From NCBI RefSeq assembly GCF_029407905.1, contig NC_073632.1:56964964-57028963 (forward strand): DNA of 64,000 bases, in the 5' to 3' direction. Origin of the DNA: Bubalus kerabau. Lineage: Eukaryota > Chordata > Mammalia > Artiodactyla > Bovidae. The translations under genes were made by a program, and so were the position numbers. Every line of letters starts with the position of its first letter. The first letter of the stretch is position 1. Under the pieces are notes generated by a model. It made no database searches. It had not been told where the DNA came from and worked only from the letters and a program-made list of their open reading frames with translations. Positions 10,328-22,178 of this stretch are shown one piece after another.

Positions 10328-10442
10328 TATTTAGCCCTGGATTGTTGCGACATGTGGAATCTAGTTCCCTAACAAGGGATGGAAGCCAGCCCCCCTGGAT
10401 TGGGAGTGAAGAGTCTTAGCCAGGAACACCAGGGAAGTCCCT
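10328..10442 (-). mobile_element. CHR-type SINE fragment
   Basis: Reverse-strand head 'gggacttccctggtgttcct' and 'ttgttagggaactagattcc' identify a diverged CHR copy. Confidence 0.7.
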
Positions 10443-11476
10443 ATGCTTCAATTTCTAACAGGATTCCAAAAGGAGTTTTTTGGGCATAGTTTCTGTTGAA
10501 GCACCAACAGATAATAGGATACCCAAGAGAGTATGAGATACATTCTCTTCTCCAAAGGCAGTTTTGCAAAGGAAATGTGTTCAAAAAACTGTTACATGAT
10601 TCTCTGGGACTTCAATCAGATTTAGGTTACGAAAAAGTGTCATAGAAATAAACTTCCTCAGAGAACTGCAACTGTGTTGTTGATACCTACCCACTGCAGA
10701 GAATAGATGTAGGTGAGTATGACCTTCCAATCTCAATCCAAATGGGGTACTTCCAGGGGACCATAGCAGAGCTTTGAAATGTGCCTTTTGCACCTAGAAA
10801 ATGCAAAGATCTAGTGTTTTGATGCTGATGTCCCAAAAAAGCTTAAATGGACTGTCGACTGGGATATGACTCTACTTCCACTCCAGAGGCTAAGAGCATG
10901 ACTGCCAACTTGATGTGGAGCCAAAAGAGTGCCATTGCTTTAAGACTGGTCTTCATTCCAGAACTTATCAGAGCAAGGGGTGTAAGCCAGGGAGAAGAGA
11001 GCTGGAGTGAGTCATCTTGGGAGTCTTTCTAATAAAGCCATCTGGAGGAAGAAGAGGTTCCCCTTGAAAAGAAAGTGTAGGTGCACAGCAGACTTCCCAG
11101 GGCCTGCGGAAGGAAAGACGCATGTGTCAGGGGACTGAAAGATTTGGGAGGGTCTGGTTGAGAACCTTCGAAGAGGCCCCAAGATAAAGAGTTTGCTTTA
11201 ATCATTTACCTGTAATCAGGATCTGCAAGGGTCCCTGCCTTTAGACTCAGAGAGGGAAAACACCAGGCTTTACAGCCAAGTAAGAAATTTCCTCCATCTT
11301 CTGACTTCCTCCCAAACCCCAAAAGGTTTGAAACTTCCTTTCAAACACAAAAAGGAATGTGTGTGGCCTTGGAAATGACAGTGATAATGGGGTGGGAGTA
11401 TGCTATGATATGCATAAAGGAGAGAAAAGGCACATCCCAAAACTTAGGTTCAGGCCTTTCTTTGGCTTTAAGTCAA
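10443..11476. other. Intergenic DNA without recognised features
   Basis: No repeat or gene recognised. Chance ORFs only (for example 10847-11032), with no splice-like framing and no familiar motif. Confidence 0.5.
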
Positions 11477-11514
11477 CTTAATTAAGCTGGTAGAAGGGAG
11501 AAGAATTAACACTA

Positions 11515-11652
11515 CCTCTGAAGGAAATGGCTACCCACTCCAATATTCTTGCCTGCAGAATTCCACGCACAGAGGAGCCTGGTGAGCTACACTCCAGGGG
11601 GATGCAAAGAGTCAGAAACAACTGAGTGACTAACACTTTCACACTTTCAAGC
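11515..11652 (+). mobile_element. Bov-tA SINE body, first layer of a nested composite
   Basis: The + strand Bov-A body starts at 'ggaaatggctacccactcc' and ends in 'actgagtgactaacactttc'. The sequence before it (11477-11514) is repeated after it: 'cttaattaagctggt' occurs at 11477-11491 and again from 11653. The rest of the second copy is split by the next two insertions, and its end 'agaattaacacta' is found at 14236-14248. The target duplication is therefore unusually long, about 38 bases. Confidence 0.75.
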
Positions 11653-11677
11653 TTAATTAAGCTGGTGGACAGAAGAA

Positions 11678-13960
11678 GTTCAGTTCAGTCGCTCAGTCAT
11701 GTCCGACTCTTTGCGACCACATGAATCGCAGCATGCCAGGCCTCCCTGTCCATCACCAACTCCCAGAGTTCACTCAAACTCATGTGCATCGAGTCGGTGA
11801 TGGCATCCAGCCATCTCATCCTCTGTTGTCCCCTTCTCCTCCTGCCCCCAATCCCTCCCAGCATCAGAGTCTTTTCCAATGAGTCAACTCTTCGCATGAG
11901 GTGGCCAAAGTACTGGAGTTTCAGCTTTAGCATCATTCCTTCCAAAGAAATCCCAGGGCTGATCTCCTTCAGAATGGACTGGTACGATCTCCTTGTGGTC
12001 CAAGGGACTCTCAAGAGTCTTCTCCAATACCACACTTCAAAAGCATCAATTCTTCGGCACTCAGCCTTCTTCACAGTCCAGCCCTCACATCCATACATGA
12101 CCACAGGAAAAACCATAGCCTTGACTAGACAGACCTTAGTTGGCAAAGTAATGTCTCTGCTTTTGAATATGCTATCTAGGTTGGTCATAACTTTCCTTCC
12201 AAGGAGTAAGCATCTTTTAATTTCATGGCTGCAGTCACCATCTGCAGTGATTTTGGAGCCCAGAAAAATAAAGTCTGACACTGTTTCCACTGTTTCCCCA
12301 TCTATTTCTCATGAAGTGATGGGACCGGATGCCATGATCTTCGTTTTCTGAATGTTGAGCTTTAAGCCAACTTTTTCACTCTCCACTGTCACTTTCATCA
12401 AGAGGCTTTTGAGTTCCTCTTCACTTTCTGCCATAAGGGTGGTGTCATCTGCATCTCTGAGGTTATTGATATTGCTCCCGGCAATCTTGATTCCAGCTTG
12501 TGCTTCTTCCAGTCCGGCGTTTCTTATGATGTACTCTGCATAGAAGTTAAATAAGCAGGGTGACAATATACAGCCTTGACATACTCCTTTTCCTCTTTGG
12601 AAACAGTCTGTTGTTCCGTGTCCAGTTCTAACTGTTGCTTCCTGACCTGCATACAAATTTCTCAAGAGGCAGATCAGGTGGTCTGGTATTCCCATCTCTT
12701 CAAGAATTTTCCACAGTTTATTGTGATCCACACAGTCAAAGGCTTTGGCATAGTCAATAAAGCAAAAATAGATGTTTTTCTGGAACTCTCTTGCTTTTTC
12801 CATGATCCAGCGGATGTTGGCAATTTGATCTCTGGTTCCTCTGCCTTTTCTAAAACCAGCTTGAACATCAGGAAGTTCACGGTTCACATATTGCTAAAGC
12901 CTGGCTTGGAGAATTTTGAACATTACTTTACTAGTGTGTGGGATGAGTGCAATTGTGTGGTAGTTTGAGCATTCTTTGGCATTGCCTTTCTTTGGGATTG
13001 GAATGAAAACTGACCTTTTCCAGTCCTGTGGCCACTGCTGAGTTCTCCAAACTTGCTGGCATATTGAGTGCAGCACTTTCACAGCATCATCTTTCAGGAT
13101 TTGAAATAGCTCAACTGGAATTCCATCACCTCCACTAGCTTTGTTTGTAGTGATGCTTTCTAAGGCCCACTTGACTTCACATTCCAGGATGTCTGGCTCT
13201 AGGTGAGTGATCACACCATCGTGATTATCTGGGTCATGAAAATCTTTTTTGTACTGTTCTTCTGTGTATTCTTGACATCTCTTAATATCTTCTGCTTCTG
13301 TTAGGTCCATACCATTTCTGTCCTTTATCAAGCCCATCTTTGCATGAAAGCTTCCCTTGGTATCTGTAATTTTCTTGAAAAGATCTCTAGACTTTCCCAT
13401 TCTGTTGTTTTCCTCTATTTCTTTGCATTGATCGCTGAAGAAGGCTTTCTTATCTCTTGTTGCTATTCTTTGGAACTCTGCATTCAGATGCTTATATCTT
13501 TCCTTTTCTCCTTTGCTTTTCGCTTCTCTTCTTTTCACAGCTATTTGTAAGGCCTCCCCAGACAGCCATTTTGCTTTTTTGCATTTCTTTCCCATGGGGA
13601 TGGTCTTGATCCCCGTCTCCTGTACAATGTCACGAACCTCCTTCCATAGTTCATCAGGCACTCTATCTATCAGATCTAGGCCCTTAAATCTATTTCTCAC
13701 TTCCACTGTGTAATCATAAGGGATTTGATTTAGGTCATACCTGAATGGTCTAGTGGTTTTCCCTACTTTCTTTAATTTAAGTCTGAATTTGGCAATAAGG
13801 AGTTCATGATCTGAGCCACAGTCAGCTCCTGGTCTTGTTTTTGCTGACTTATAGAGCTTCTCCATCTTTGGCTGCAAAGAATATAATCAATCAATCTGAT
13901 TTCGGTGTTGACCATCTGGTGATGTCCATGTATAGAGTCTTCTCTTGTGTTGTTGGAAAA
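11678..13960 (-). mobile_element. BovB LINE, 5'-truncated, long ORF2 remnant
   Basis: Minus-strand element of about 2.3 kb with its tail at the left. Its ORF2-derived frames are 12894-13877 (from the S-D-H motif at the end of the endonuclease through the linker), 12309-12887 (reverse transcriptase palm including F-I-D-Y-A-K-A-F-D and a D-A-D-D in place of the usual Y-A-D-D), and 11697-12290 (C-terminal region). Breaks between these frames are a few frameshifts or stops. Truncation falls inside the apurinic-type endonuclease, so the copy is dead. It is inserted into the target duplication of the Bov-tA at 11515. Confidence 0.9.
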
Positions 13961-13969
13961 GGGTGAGAA

Positions 13970-14230
13970 GCTGCTGCTACTGCTGCTGCTAAGTCACTTC
14001 AGTCGTGTCCGACTCTGTGCGACCCCATAGACGGAAGCCCACCAGGCTCCCCCATCCCTGGGATTCTCCAGGCAAGAACCCTGGAGTGGGTTGCCATTTC
14101 CTTCTCCAATGCATGAAAGTGTAAAGTGAAAGTGAAGTCGCTCAGTCATGTCCGACCCTCAGTGACCCCATGGACTGCAGCCTTCCAGGCTCCTCCATCC
14201 ATGGGATTTTCCAGGTAAGAGTACTGGAGT
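13970..14230 (-). mobile_element. Bov-A2 SINE, youngest layer of the composite
   Basis: Two Bov-A monomers in reverse orientation, with the (agc)n-type tail at the left (gctgctgctactgctgctgct). It is flanked by gggtgagaa at 13961-13969 and 14231-14239, a 9-base target duplication. It landed at the 5' junction of the BovB copy at 11678-13960. Confidence 0.85.
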
Positions 14231-14248
14231 GGGTGAGAATTAACACTA

Positions 14249-14996
14249 AATCCAGTTTTTCATTTTTGTTATTATACTCTAGTGAATAGTATTAAATAGT
14301 CTAATCACTGAATCACAGTAGCAATTGTGATCTAAAATGACAATGGAAAGCTATATAATTTAAAAGTTAACAAAAACAATGAAACTATAATCTCATGAGT
14401 TTTCATCTGGAAACAAGTAAGACATTCCAACAAAAGTTAAAGGAACTGTGAGAGAAAAAATGTTTCATTCTGGTTATGTTAAAAGCTATGTTTGCTCCAG
14501 TATGCAGATTACATTAATATTTTAGTCATTAAAAAACATTTTAGTAAATATTCCTTGTAACCACACAGGCCAAAATTCCAGTAAAGTGACAGATGCCATT
14601 CCAGAGCCTGACCCTCCAGGAGTGATGCCCACTTCAGGCTGTGAACAGAAGGAAGGGGCCGGAAGGCCATGCTGGCCATGCGTGGCAGGTGGGGCCATCC
14701 CGCTGGGCTGCAGGATCTTCTCACCATGCTCCATGCACACCCCTCTAAAGCATCATTCATGCTGCACCTCTGTTATGAAGCACTATATTCTGGAGAAGTT
14801 CCCTGCTAATTATCTCTTCACTCTTTGCAGAGATTTTAAGATTTCACCTTCAGGAATATAAACAAAAGCATCTTTGGGGGATGTGGGCAAAGAAGTTGGT
14901 CTTCTTGCAAAGTGCTTTTGAGAGTGGATTGAATTGCCTGAATATTGAAGTTTATGTATATTTTATCTGCAAAACATATAAGTGAAATTTTTATTT
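14249..14996. other. Intergenic DNA with a GC-richer patch
   Basis: Mostly AT-rich. The patch 14590-14760 is clearly richer in GC than its surroundings, but shows no recognisable coding family, CpG cluster or splice frame. The ORFs on both strands there look like chance. Confidence 0.4.
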
Positions 14997-17900
14997 GTTG
15001 TTGTTCACTTGCTAAGTTGTGTCCTACTCCTTGCTACCCCATGGACTACAGCATGCCAGGCCTCCCTGTCCATTACCAACTACCAGAGCTTACTTAAACT
15101 CATGTCCACCACTTCGGTGAGGCCATCCAAACATCTTATCCTCTGCCCATGCCTTCTCCTCCAGCCTTCAATCTTTCCCATCATCAGGGTCTTTTCAAAT
15201 AAGTCAGCTCTTCGCATCAGGTGGCCAAAGTATTGAAGCTTCAGCTTCAGCATCAGTTCTTCCAATGAATATTCAGCACTGTTTTCCTTTAGGATGGACT
15301 GGTTGGATCTCCTTGAAGTCCAAGGGACTCTCAAGAGTCTTCTCCAACACCACACTTCAAAAGCATCAATTCTTCGGCACTCAGCTTTCTTTATAGTCCA
15401 ACTCTCACATCCACACATAACTACTGGAAAAAACATAGCTTTGACTAGATGGATCATTGTTGGCAAAGTAATGTCTCTGTTTTTCCATATGCTGTCTAGG
15501 TTGATCATAGCTTTTCCCCCAAGGAGCAAGCGTCTTTTACGTTCATGGCTGTAATCACCATCTGCAGTGATTTGGGAACCCCCCAAAATAAAGTTTCTCA
15601 TTGTTTCCATTGTTCCCCATCTATTTGCCATGAAGTGATGGGACCGGATGACATGATCTTAGTTTTCTGAATGTTGAGTTTTAAGCCAACTTTTTCACTC
15701 TCCTTTTTCACTTTCATCAAGAAGCTCTTTAGTTCTTCTCCTCTTTCTGCCATAAAGATGGTGTTATTTGCATATCTGAGATTATTGATATTTCTCCTGG
15801 CAATCTTGATTGCGGCTTGTGCTTCATCCAGCCCAGCATTTTACATGGTGTACTCTGCATATAAGTTAAATAAGCAGGGTGACAGTATACAGCCTTGATG
15901 TACTCCTTTCCCTATTTGGAACCAGTCTGTTGTTCCATGTCCAGTTCTAACTGTTGCTTCTTGGTCTGCATACAGATTTCTCAGGAGACAGGTAGGTGGT
16001 CTGGTATTTCCATCTCTCTAAAAATTTTCCACAGTTTGTTGTGATCCACACAGTTAAAGGTTTTGGCGTAGTCAATAAAGCAAAAGTATATATTTTTATA
16101 GAACTCTCTTGCTTTTTCGATGCTTCAACAGATATTGGCAATTTGATCTCTGGTTCCTCTGCCTTTTCTAAATCCAGCATGAACATCTGGAGTTTCACAG
16201 TTCACATACTGTTGAAGCCTGGCTTAGAGAATTTTGAGCATTACTTTGCTAGCATGTGAGATGAGTGCAATTGTGTGGTAGTTTGAACATTCTTTGGCAT
16301 TGCCTTTCTTTGGGATTGAAATGAAAACTGACCATTTCCAGTCTTGTGGCCACCACTGAGTTTTCCAAATATGCTGGCATATTGAGTGCAGCACTTTCAC
16401 AGCATCATCTTTCAGAATTTGAAATAGCTCAACTGGAATTCCATCACCTCCATTATCTTTGTTCATAGTGATGCTTCCTAAGGCCCACTTGACTTCTCAT
16501 TCAAGGATGTCTGGCTCTAGGTGAGTGATCACACCATCGTGATTATCTGGGTAATGAAGATCTTTTTTGTATAGTTCTTCTGTGTATTATTGCCATCTCT
16601 TCTTAATATCTTCTGCTTCTGTTAGGTCCATACCTTTTCTGTCCTTTATAGAGCCCATCTTTGCAAGAAATGTTCCTTTGGTTTCTCTAATTTTCTTGAA
16701 GAGATCTCTAGTCTTTCCCATTGTTTTCCTCTTTCTTTGCACTGATCACTGAGGAAGGCTTTCTTATCTCTCCTTGCTGTTCTTTGGAACTCTGCATTCA
16801 AATGGGCATATCTTTCCTTTTCTCCTTTGCCTTTAGCTTCTCTTTTCTCAGCTATTTGTAAGGCCTCGTCAGACAACCATTTTGCTTCTTTGCATTTCTT
16901 TTTCTTGGGGATGGTCTTCATCATTGTCTCCTGTACAATATCATGAGCCTCTGTCTATAGTTCTTCAAGCACTCTGTCTATCAGATCTAATCCCTTGAAT
17001 CTATTAGTCACTTCCATTGTATAACCATAAGGAATTTGGTTTAGGTTATACCTGAATGGTCTAGTGGTTTTCCTGACTTGCTTCAATTTAAGTCTGAATA
17101 TGGCAATAAGGAGTTCATGATCTAAACCACAGTCAGCTCCCAGTCTTGTTTTTGCTGACTGTATAGAGCTTCTCTATCTTTGGCTGCAAAGAAGATAATC
17201 ATTCTGATTTTGGAATTGATCACCTCATGATGTCCATGTGTAGTGTGTTCTCTTGTGTTGTTGGAAGAGGGTGTTTGCTATGACCAGTGTGTTCTCTTGG
17301 GGAAACTCTGTTAGCCTTTGCTTTTCTTCATTTTGCACTCCTAGGCCAAATTTGCCTGTTTCTGCAGGTAGCTCTTGACTTCCTACTTTTGCATTCCAGT
17401 CCCCTATAATGAAGAGGACATTTTTTGGGGGTGTTAGTTCTAAAAGGTCTTGTAGGTCTTCATAGAACCATTCAACTTCAGCTTCTTCAGCATTACCGGT
17501 TGGGTCATAGACTTGGATTACTGTGATATTGAACGGTTTGCCTTGGAAACAAACAGAGATCATTCTGTCATTTTTGAGATTGCATCCAAGTACTTTATTC
17601 TGGACTCTTTTGTTGACTATCATGGCTACTCCATTTCTTCTAAGGGATTCTTGCCCACAGTAGTAGATATAACGGTCATCTGAGTTAAACTCACCCATTC
17701 CAGTCCATTTTAGTTCACTGATTCCTAAAATGTCGATAATCACTCTTGCCATCTCCTGTTTGACCACTTCCAATAAGCCTTGATTCATGGACCTAACATT
17801 CCGGGTTCCTATGCAGTATTTCTCTTTACAGCATCAGACTTTACTTCCATCACCAGTCACATCTGCAACTGGGTGTTGTTTTTGCTTTGGCTCTGTCTCT

Positions 17901-18043
17901 TCATTCTTTCTGGAGTTATTTCTCCATTCTTCTCCAGTAGCATATTGGGCATCTACCGACCTGGAGAGTTCATCCTTCAGTGTCATACTTCTTTGCCTTT
18001 TCATACTGTTCATGGGGTTGCATATGTATGTATTCATAATTTC
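14997..18043 (-). mobile_element. BovB LINE, nearly full length, decayed
   Basis: About 3.05 kb on the minus strand, with a 3' end of GTT-type at the left and the ORF start region at the right. On the minus strand, 17225-17788 encodes the endonuclease: the E of I-S-E-L-K-W, the G-D-W-N-A-K-V-G motif, and the N-terminal M-N-Q-G region. The linker lies at 16646-16924, the reverse transcriptase at about 15770-16500 and the C-terminal domain at 15080-15631. The YADD site reads Y-A-N-N here (15765-15778 region), which kills the reverse transcriptase. Many frameshifts. An older copy than its neighbour at 11678. Confidence 0.9.
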
Positions 18044-18370
18044 GTGTGTCTTTGCGAAGGCTTAAAAGGAGAAATTCTCCCACAGAGTATATATGTCAAA
18101 ACGTATTTTGTAAAATTCACTTTGGTGGTTGTTAGATAACTAAATCTCTTCAGAGTTGTATAATCTGAGGCTTTATGTTCAAGCAAGGACAATTTTTATC
18201 ATTGTACATCGATTGTACCTAGATTTTAAATTTTAAAATGATGCATTGATGAAATACACATCATATTTCTAAGGAGGAACCTATTTTTAGGCAACCTTGG
18301 ATATATATTTTAAGTACTAACATACTGAAATGAATTATCTGTCTTTATTTCTCTTTCTTCTGCATTATAG
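18044..18370. other. Spacer ending in a strong 3' splice site
   Basis: AT-rich sequence without genes. Its end contains TACTAAC (branch-point consensus, about 18315-18321), a pyrimidine tract (18340-18366) and AG at 18369-18370. Confidence 0.5.
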
Positions 18371-18598
18371 CAACATAAACATCAAATGACAGACTTGCAA
18401 CCAAAACGAGTCCTTTCTTCTGGCCTAGAAAATACCAGAATTCTAGATGATAAACCATACAATAAAGAAGGGAATGAGGGAACCCTTGACACCTTTGTCA
18501 CCAGTCCCCAGGTCAAGTCTTCCTATTTGAAATTCCACATCTTGGCAAAAGATGGGGCTCTTGAATCCAACACAGAAACTGAAAGTGATGGAGGATAA
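18371..18598 (+). other. Unidentified exon-like ORF with 3' splice site
   Basis: From the AG at 18369-18370 the frame runs open for 75 codons to a TAA at 18596-18598; an internal ATG starts at 18386. The peptide is hydrophilic and of mixed composition rich in Ser, Glu, Asp, Lys and Thr, without low-complexity runs, and looks more like real coding sequence than the surrounding chance ORFs. I do not recognise the family. A Bov-tA SINE with a 10-bp target duplication sits directly after the stop. It could be a terminal coding exon of an unannotated transcript, a pseudogene piece, or chance. Confidence 0.3.
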
Positions 18599-18608
18599 TT
18601 TTTCAGAT

Positions 18609-18820
18609 TGCTGTTGCATAATCTCTCAGTCATGTCCTATCTCTTGTGACCACATGGACTGCAGCCCATCAGGCTCCTGTGTCCATGGAATTCTCCAGGC
18701 AAGAATACTGGAGTGGGTTGCCAACTTTTCCTTGATAAGATCTTCTCAACACAGGGATCAAACTCATGTCTCCTGCATTGCAGGCAGTTTCTTTACTGCT
18801 GAGCCACCAGGAAAGCCCAC
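18609..18820 (-). mobile_element. Bov-tA SINE with 10-bp target duplication
   Basis: The reverse strand carries the tRNA-like head (gggctttcctggtggctcag) and the Bov-A body. The repeat tttttcagat at 18599-18608 and 18821-18830 flanks it exactly. Confidence 0.85.
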
Positions 18821-18929
18821 TTTTTCAGATAACAAGTATTTATGTTCATTACAGCCAGCAATGAATGGCCTTTTGCTAGCAAGGAAGTTCAGCTTTGGAA
18901 GATGGGCCAAGAGGCATTTAGACACACTC

Positions 18930-19085
18930 TTTCAGTGAGATTGTCAATGTCTTAGAGATTCAATTTCCTTACCTGTGAAATCTAGATAATAAAAGTGTGA
19001 ATAATAGAGTTCCGGAAGAAGTGCTTAGTACAATGCCTGGCAAACAGCAGATAGATGGGCAATGAATGTTAGCTGTCATCCCTAA
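18930..19085 (+). mobile_element. MIR SINE remnant
   Basis: The sequence order 'attcaatttccttacctgtgaaat', 'agataataa' and 'gtgcttagtacaatgcctgg' follows the MIR 3' half. Confidence 0.6.
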
Positions 19086-20084
19086 AAGCCAACAGTGTTT
19101 GTCTTCTCTGCTACTGTGCCTGCTGACCCAGAGTAGGTATTCAATATACAGTATATCAGTTAAATGAAAGGCTGGATGAGCCTTCAAATCAACCTACAGA
19201 GTTAGCTAAACATAGCTTTTAGTCTGAGACTTTCGAGCCTTTGAAATCAGAATCTTATGCCTGACTTGAACCTTGGCCTTCCTGACCAGTGACTCTATAA
19301 TATCTGCCTGCCCGATTGTGATTTGATTGACTTTAATCATTCTGATCCTGCTAAGGTGGCTAAGATGGTGTTTCAGTTTCCAACTTGTTTCAATTTAAGT
19401 CTTGTATCTTACTATATTTTAACAACAATAGCAACAACAAAATCACAATTCATTTTAAACTTGGAAGAGAGCTAAACCTATCAAAATAATAATAATAATG
19501 ATTTTAAACAGAAATTTGACATAAATAATAATTGGCCTCATAACCCTTCATATTTTTTTATTTCATTTTAAGCCATGATGGTATTAATTCCTCAAAGATG
19601 ATTTCTCAAAATATTCACTTAAAGAAAAAAATATTCAAAATATAGGAATGATTTTAGACAATTTCACCAATTTCACCCTTCCTTATGGAGGTTTTTGGGA
19701 GTTAACACTCTTTCTGGGGGAATCTTACTCAACCCCCAAGCCTCAAAATCACTGAATTGTTGCTAATTCACCTTGTTTTTCAGCATTGCCAGTACTGGTG
19801 TTAATAGCTCCTGGAAAACTCTCAAAAGAACTAACTTTCAGAAGTACAAGTCAGTAATCTTGGTAGAATCCTTGTATTTATATATATTGGACAACTGGGG
19901 GAGAAATAAAATGTTAGTATTCCTTCTTCAATCTTAACTTCTTGTCAAACATGTTGAGATGCTTCATAAAAATTCAGAATCCTTAGAAACACAAACTTGT
20001 GAAATTAATCATTGAGAAAAAATTTTTCAAAGAAACGATTTAATTTTTGCAAAAAACAAATTCTCCTGTCAGTGAGGTGAAGAT
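19086..20084. other. AT-rich intergenic DNA
   Basis: No gene or clear repeat. Short (aat)n runs near 19480-19500. Confidence 0.5.
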
Positions 20085-20900
20085 TTGGGGGTATGTAGTA
20101 AAGAATTGGGGCTTGCCCAAAGAGAAGTCTTGGCCTCTGCCCTCAGCCACACAGTATCTGCTGTTTGCCAGAGGGCTGTGGGTCCTAGTGGGTTGTCTAG
20201 CAATATGATTTAGGGTGGGGTCTGGCCATACCATACAATCTTAGGTTGGGGGCTGGCCCTGTCACAGGCCCAATTGTGTGACTTAGGGTAGGGGTTTGGG
20301 GTCACAAAGTGTCCATGGACCTGGAAACTGGGATTAAATAAGGGGGCAATCAATTGATCATGTCTACATAATAAGACCCCCCCGCCCCGCCCCCAGGGAC
20401 TTCCCTGGTGGTCTAGTGGTTAAGACTCCTTGCTTGTGCTTCCAATGCAGGGGGTGCAGGTTCCAGCCCTAGTCAAGGAGCTAAGTAACTAAGATCCCAC
20501 ATACTATGTAGTGCAGCCAAAAGATAAGAAAGCCCCCCACTCCCCCCTGTTGTCAACAACAACAACAAAAAACAGCTCTGGACACTAACCTCAGGTGAGT
20601 CTTCCTGGCTGGCCGCCTGGCAGAACTCTGTACATGCTGTCACGCATCAGTGTTGGGAGAGTACCATGTCCTGACTCCATGGCTAGAAGACAACTAAAAC
20701 TCTGCGTGTGACCCGCTCCTGGACTCTGCTCTACCATGTCTTCTTTTGACTAATCTTAATCTGTATCCTTTCCCTTTAACATAACCATGAGCATGACAGC
20801 TTTCAGTGAGTTTTACGAGTCTGTCTAGCAAATTATTGAAACTGAGGTAGTTTGGGGTCCCGTTCAAACCCTTGCAAACTTGCAGTTGGTGTCAGAAGTG
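20085..20900 (+). mobile_element. ERVL-type LTR with Leu-tRNA primer site, split by CHR
   Basis: Old LTR-like sequence containing 'tgctgtttgccagagggctgtggg', 'gtccatggacctggaaactggga' and a poly-adenylation-side 'catgagcatgacagctttcagtgagtt' segment. It is followed by TGGTGTCAGAAGTG at 20887-20900, which matches the leucine tRNA primer binding site typical of ERVL elements. A CHR SINE (20395-20530) interrupts it. No internal retroviral genes follow. Confidence 0.6.
20395..20530 (+). mobile_element. CHR-type tRNA-derived SINE
   Basis: Forward copy starting 'gggacttccctggtggtcta' with 'ggttaagactcc', then 'ctaagatcccacat', and an A-rich end. It is inserted in the ERVL-like LTR. Confidence 0.85.
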
Positions 20901-20939
20901 AGGGTGGTTTTGTATAAGGACTGTGCCTCTAAATTTTTT

Positions 20940-21215
20940 CAACTTTTTTTTTTATATTGGGGTGTAGCCAATTAACAATGTTGGTATAGTTTCAGGTACA
21001 CAGCAAAGGGACTCAGCCATACATATACATGTATTCATTCTCCCCAAAATTCCCCTCCCATCCAGGCTGCCACATAATATTGAGCAGAGTTTCATGTGCA
21101 GTATAGTAGGACCTTGCTAGTTATTATCCATTTAAAATATAGCAGTGTGTACATGTCCATCCCCAACTCCCTAACTATCCCTCCCCTCCATCCTTCCTCC
21201 CTGTGCCCTGTACCT
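20940..21215 (-). mobile_element. Ruminant L1 3' UTR fragment
   Basis: Starts with a poly-T run (the reverse A tail), then 'ggtgtagccaattaacaatg' and 'cagcaaagggactcagccat', phrases typical of artiodactyl L1 3' ends in reverse orientation. Confidence 0.8.
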
Positions 21216-21540
21216 CTAACTTTGTAATTGACCTAAACTTCTCATTTGTAATTTCCAGATTTGTCTGAGTAAAAAGTCACAGCAAGTTAACTTGATTGTA
21301 ATCGTGGAAGTACCGGTTACACTGGCTGTGCCTGCCCTTAGAGTAAACACAACCTGTCTTTGAAGTGTAAAGACTAATGACAACTCGAATGCAAATTACT
21401 ACTTAATAAACACCTTTCCTATACTTTTATAGGGTTTTCCCATAAGAAAAGACTTTAAACTAGAGGGTGGAAATCTCTCTTTCAAGTATCAACAAGCTAC
21501 ACAGATTAAGACCAGGGTAGCAACAACTTGAAAAAATGTT

Positions 21541-22105
21541 GAGTGAAATATTATTTTGTTTATATGAATTTAAAAACTAGGAAGATAATCTATATTGATA
21601 GGAATCAGAATAGTGGCTACTTTGGGTGGCTGGGGCGGGATGAGCTGAACTGAATGTTGACTGGGAGGGTCATAGAGTAATGTGGAGAGTTAGGAATGTT
21701 CTATAACTTGATTTGAGAAGTAGTTACATGAGGTGGTATATGGCACTGTACAATTAAGATCTGTACACTTTCAGTTCAGTTCAGTCGCTGAGTCGTGTCT
21801 GACTCTCTGCAACCCCATGAATCACAGCACGCCAGGCCTCCCTGTCCATCACCAACTCCCAGAGTTCACTCAGACTCACGTCCATCCAGTCAGTGATGCC
21901 ATCCAGCCATCTCATCCTCTGTCGTCCCCTTCTCCTCCTGCCCCCAACCCTCCCAGCATCAGAGTCTTTTCCAATGAATCAACTCTTTGCATGAGGTGGC
22001 CAAAGTACTGGAATTTCAGCTTTAGCATCATTCCTTCCAAAGAAATCTGTACACTTTAGTACATTTCAGTTTTTAAAAAAGCTATACCTCAATAGAAAAA
22101 TGTTA
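21541..22105 (+). mobile_element. Old mammalian L1 3' end, interrupted by BovB
   Basis: 'cagaatagtggctactttggg', 'gttctataacttgattt' and 'ctgtacactttagtacatt...tatacctcaata' resemble the 3' end of ancient L1M elements. The BovB copy at 21771-22044 splits it. Confidence 0.55.
21771..22044 (-). mobile_element. BovB LINE 3' end, 12-bp target duplication
   Basis: Severely 5'-truncated (274 bases). The tail is at the left. The repeat atctgtacactt at 21759-21770 and 22045-22056 is a perfect target-site duplication. Only the last ORF2 codons and the 3' UTR are present. Confidence 0.9.
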
Positions 22106-22178
22106 AGTCCTTAGTTATATAACAAAAGAAACACTGAGGGTAAAAGTAAAATTGTATTTATTTAACAGATACTTGAGA

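Noticed and set aside
11782..12351. Long ORFs opposite to BovB coding frames (also 8846-9406 and 12576-12968)
   Set aside because: They are antisense shadows of the BovB ORF2; the opposite strand carries the real reverse transcriptase motifs.
14586..14861. ORF of 91 codons in a GC-richer patch, with ORFs opposite
   Set aside because: No splice-site framing, no family motif, and similar openness on both strands; treated as composition effect.
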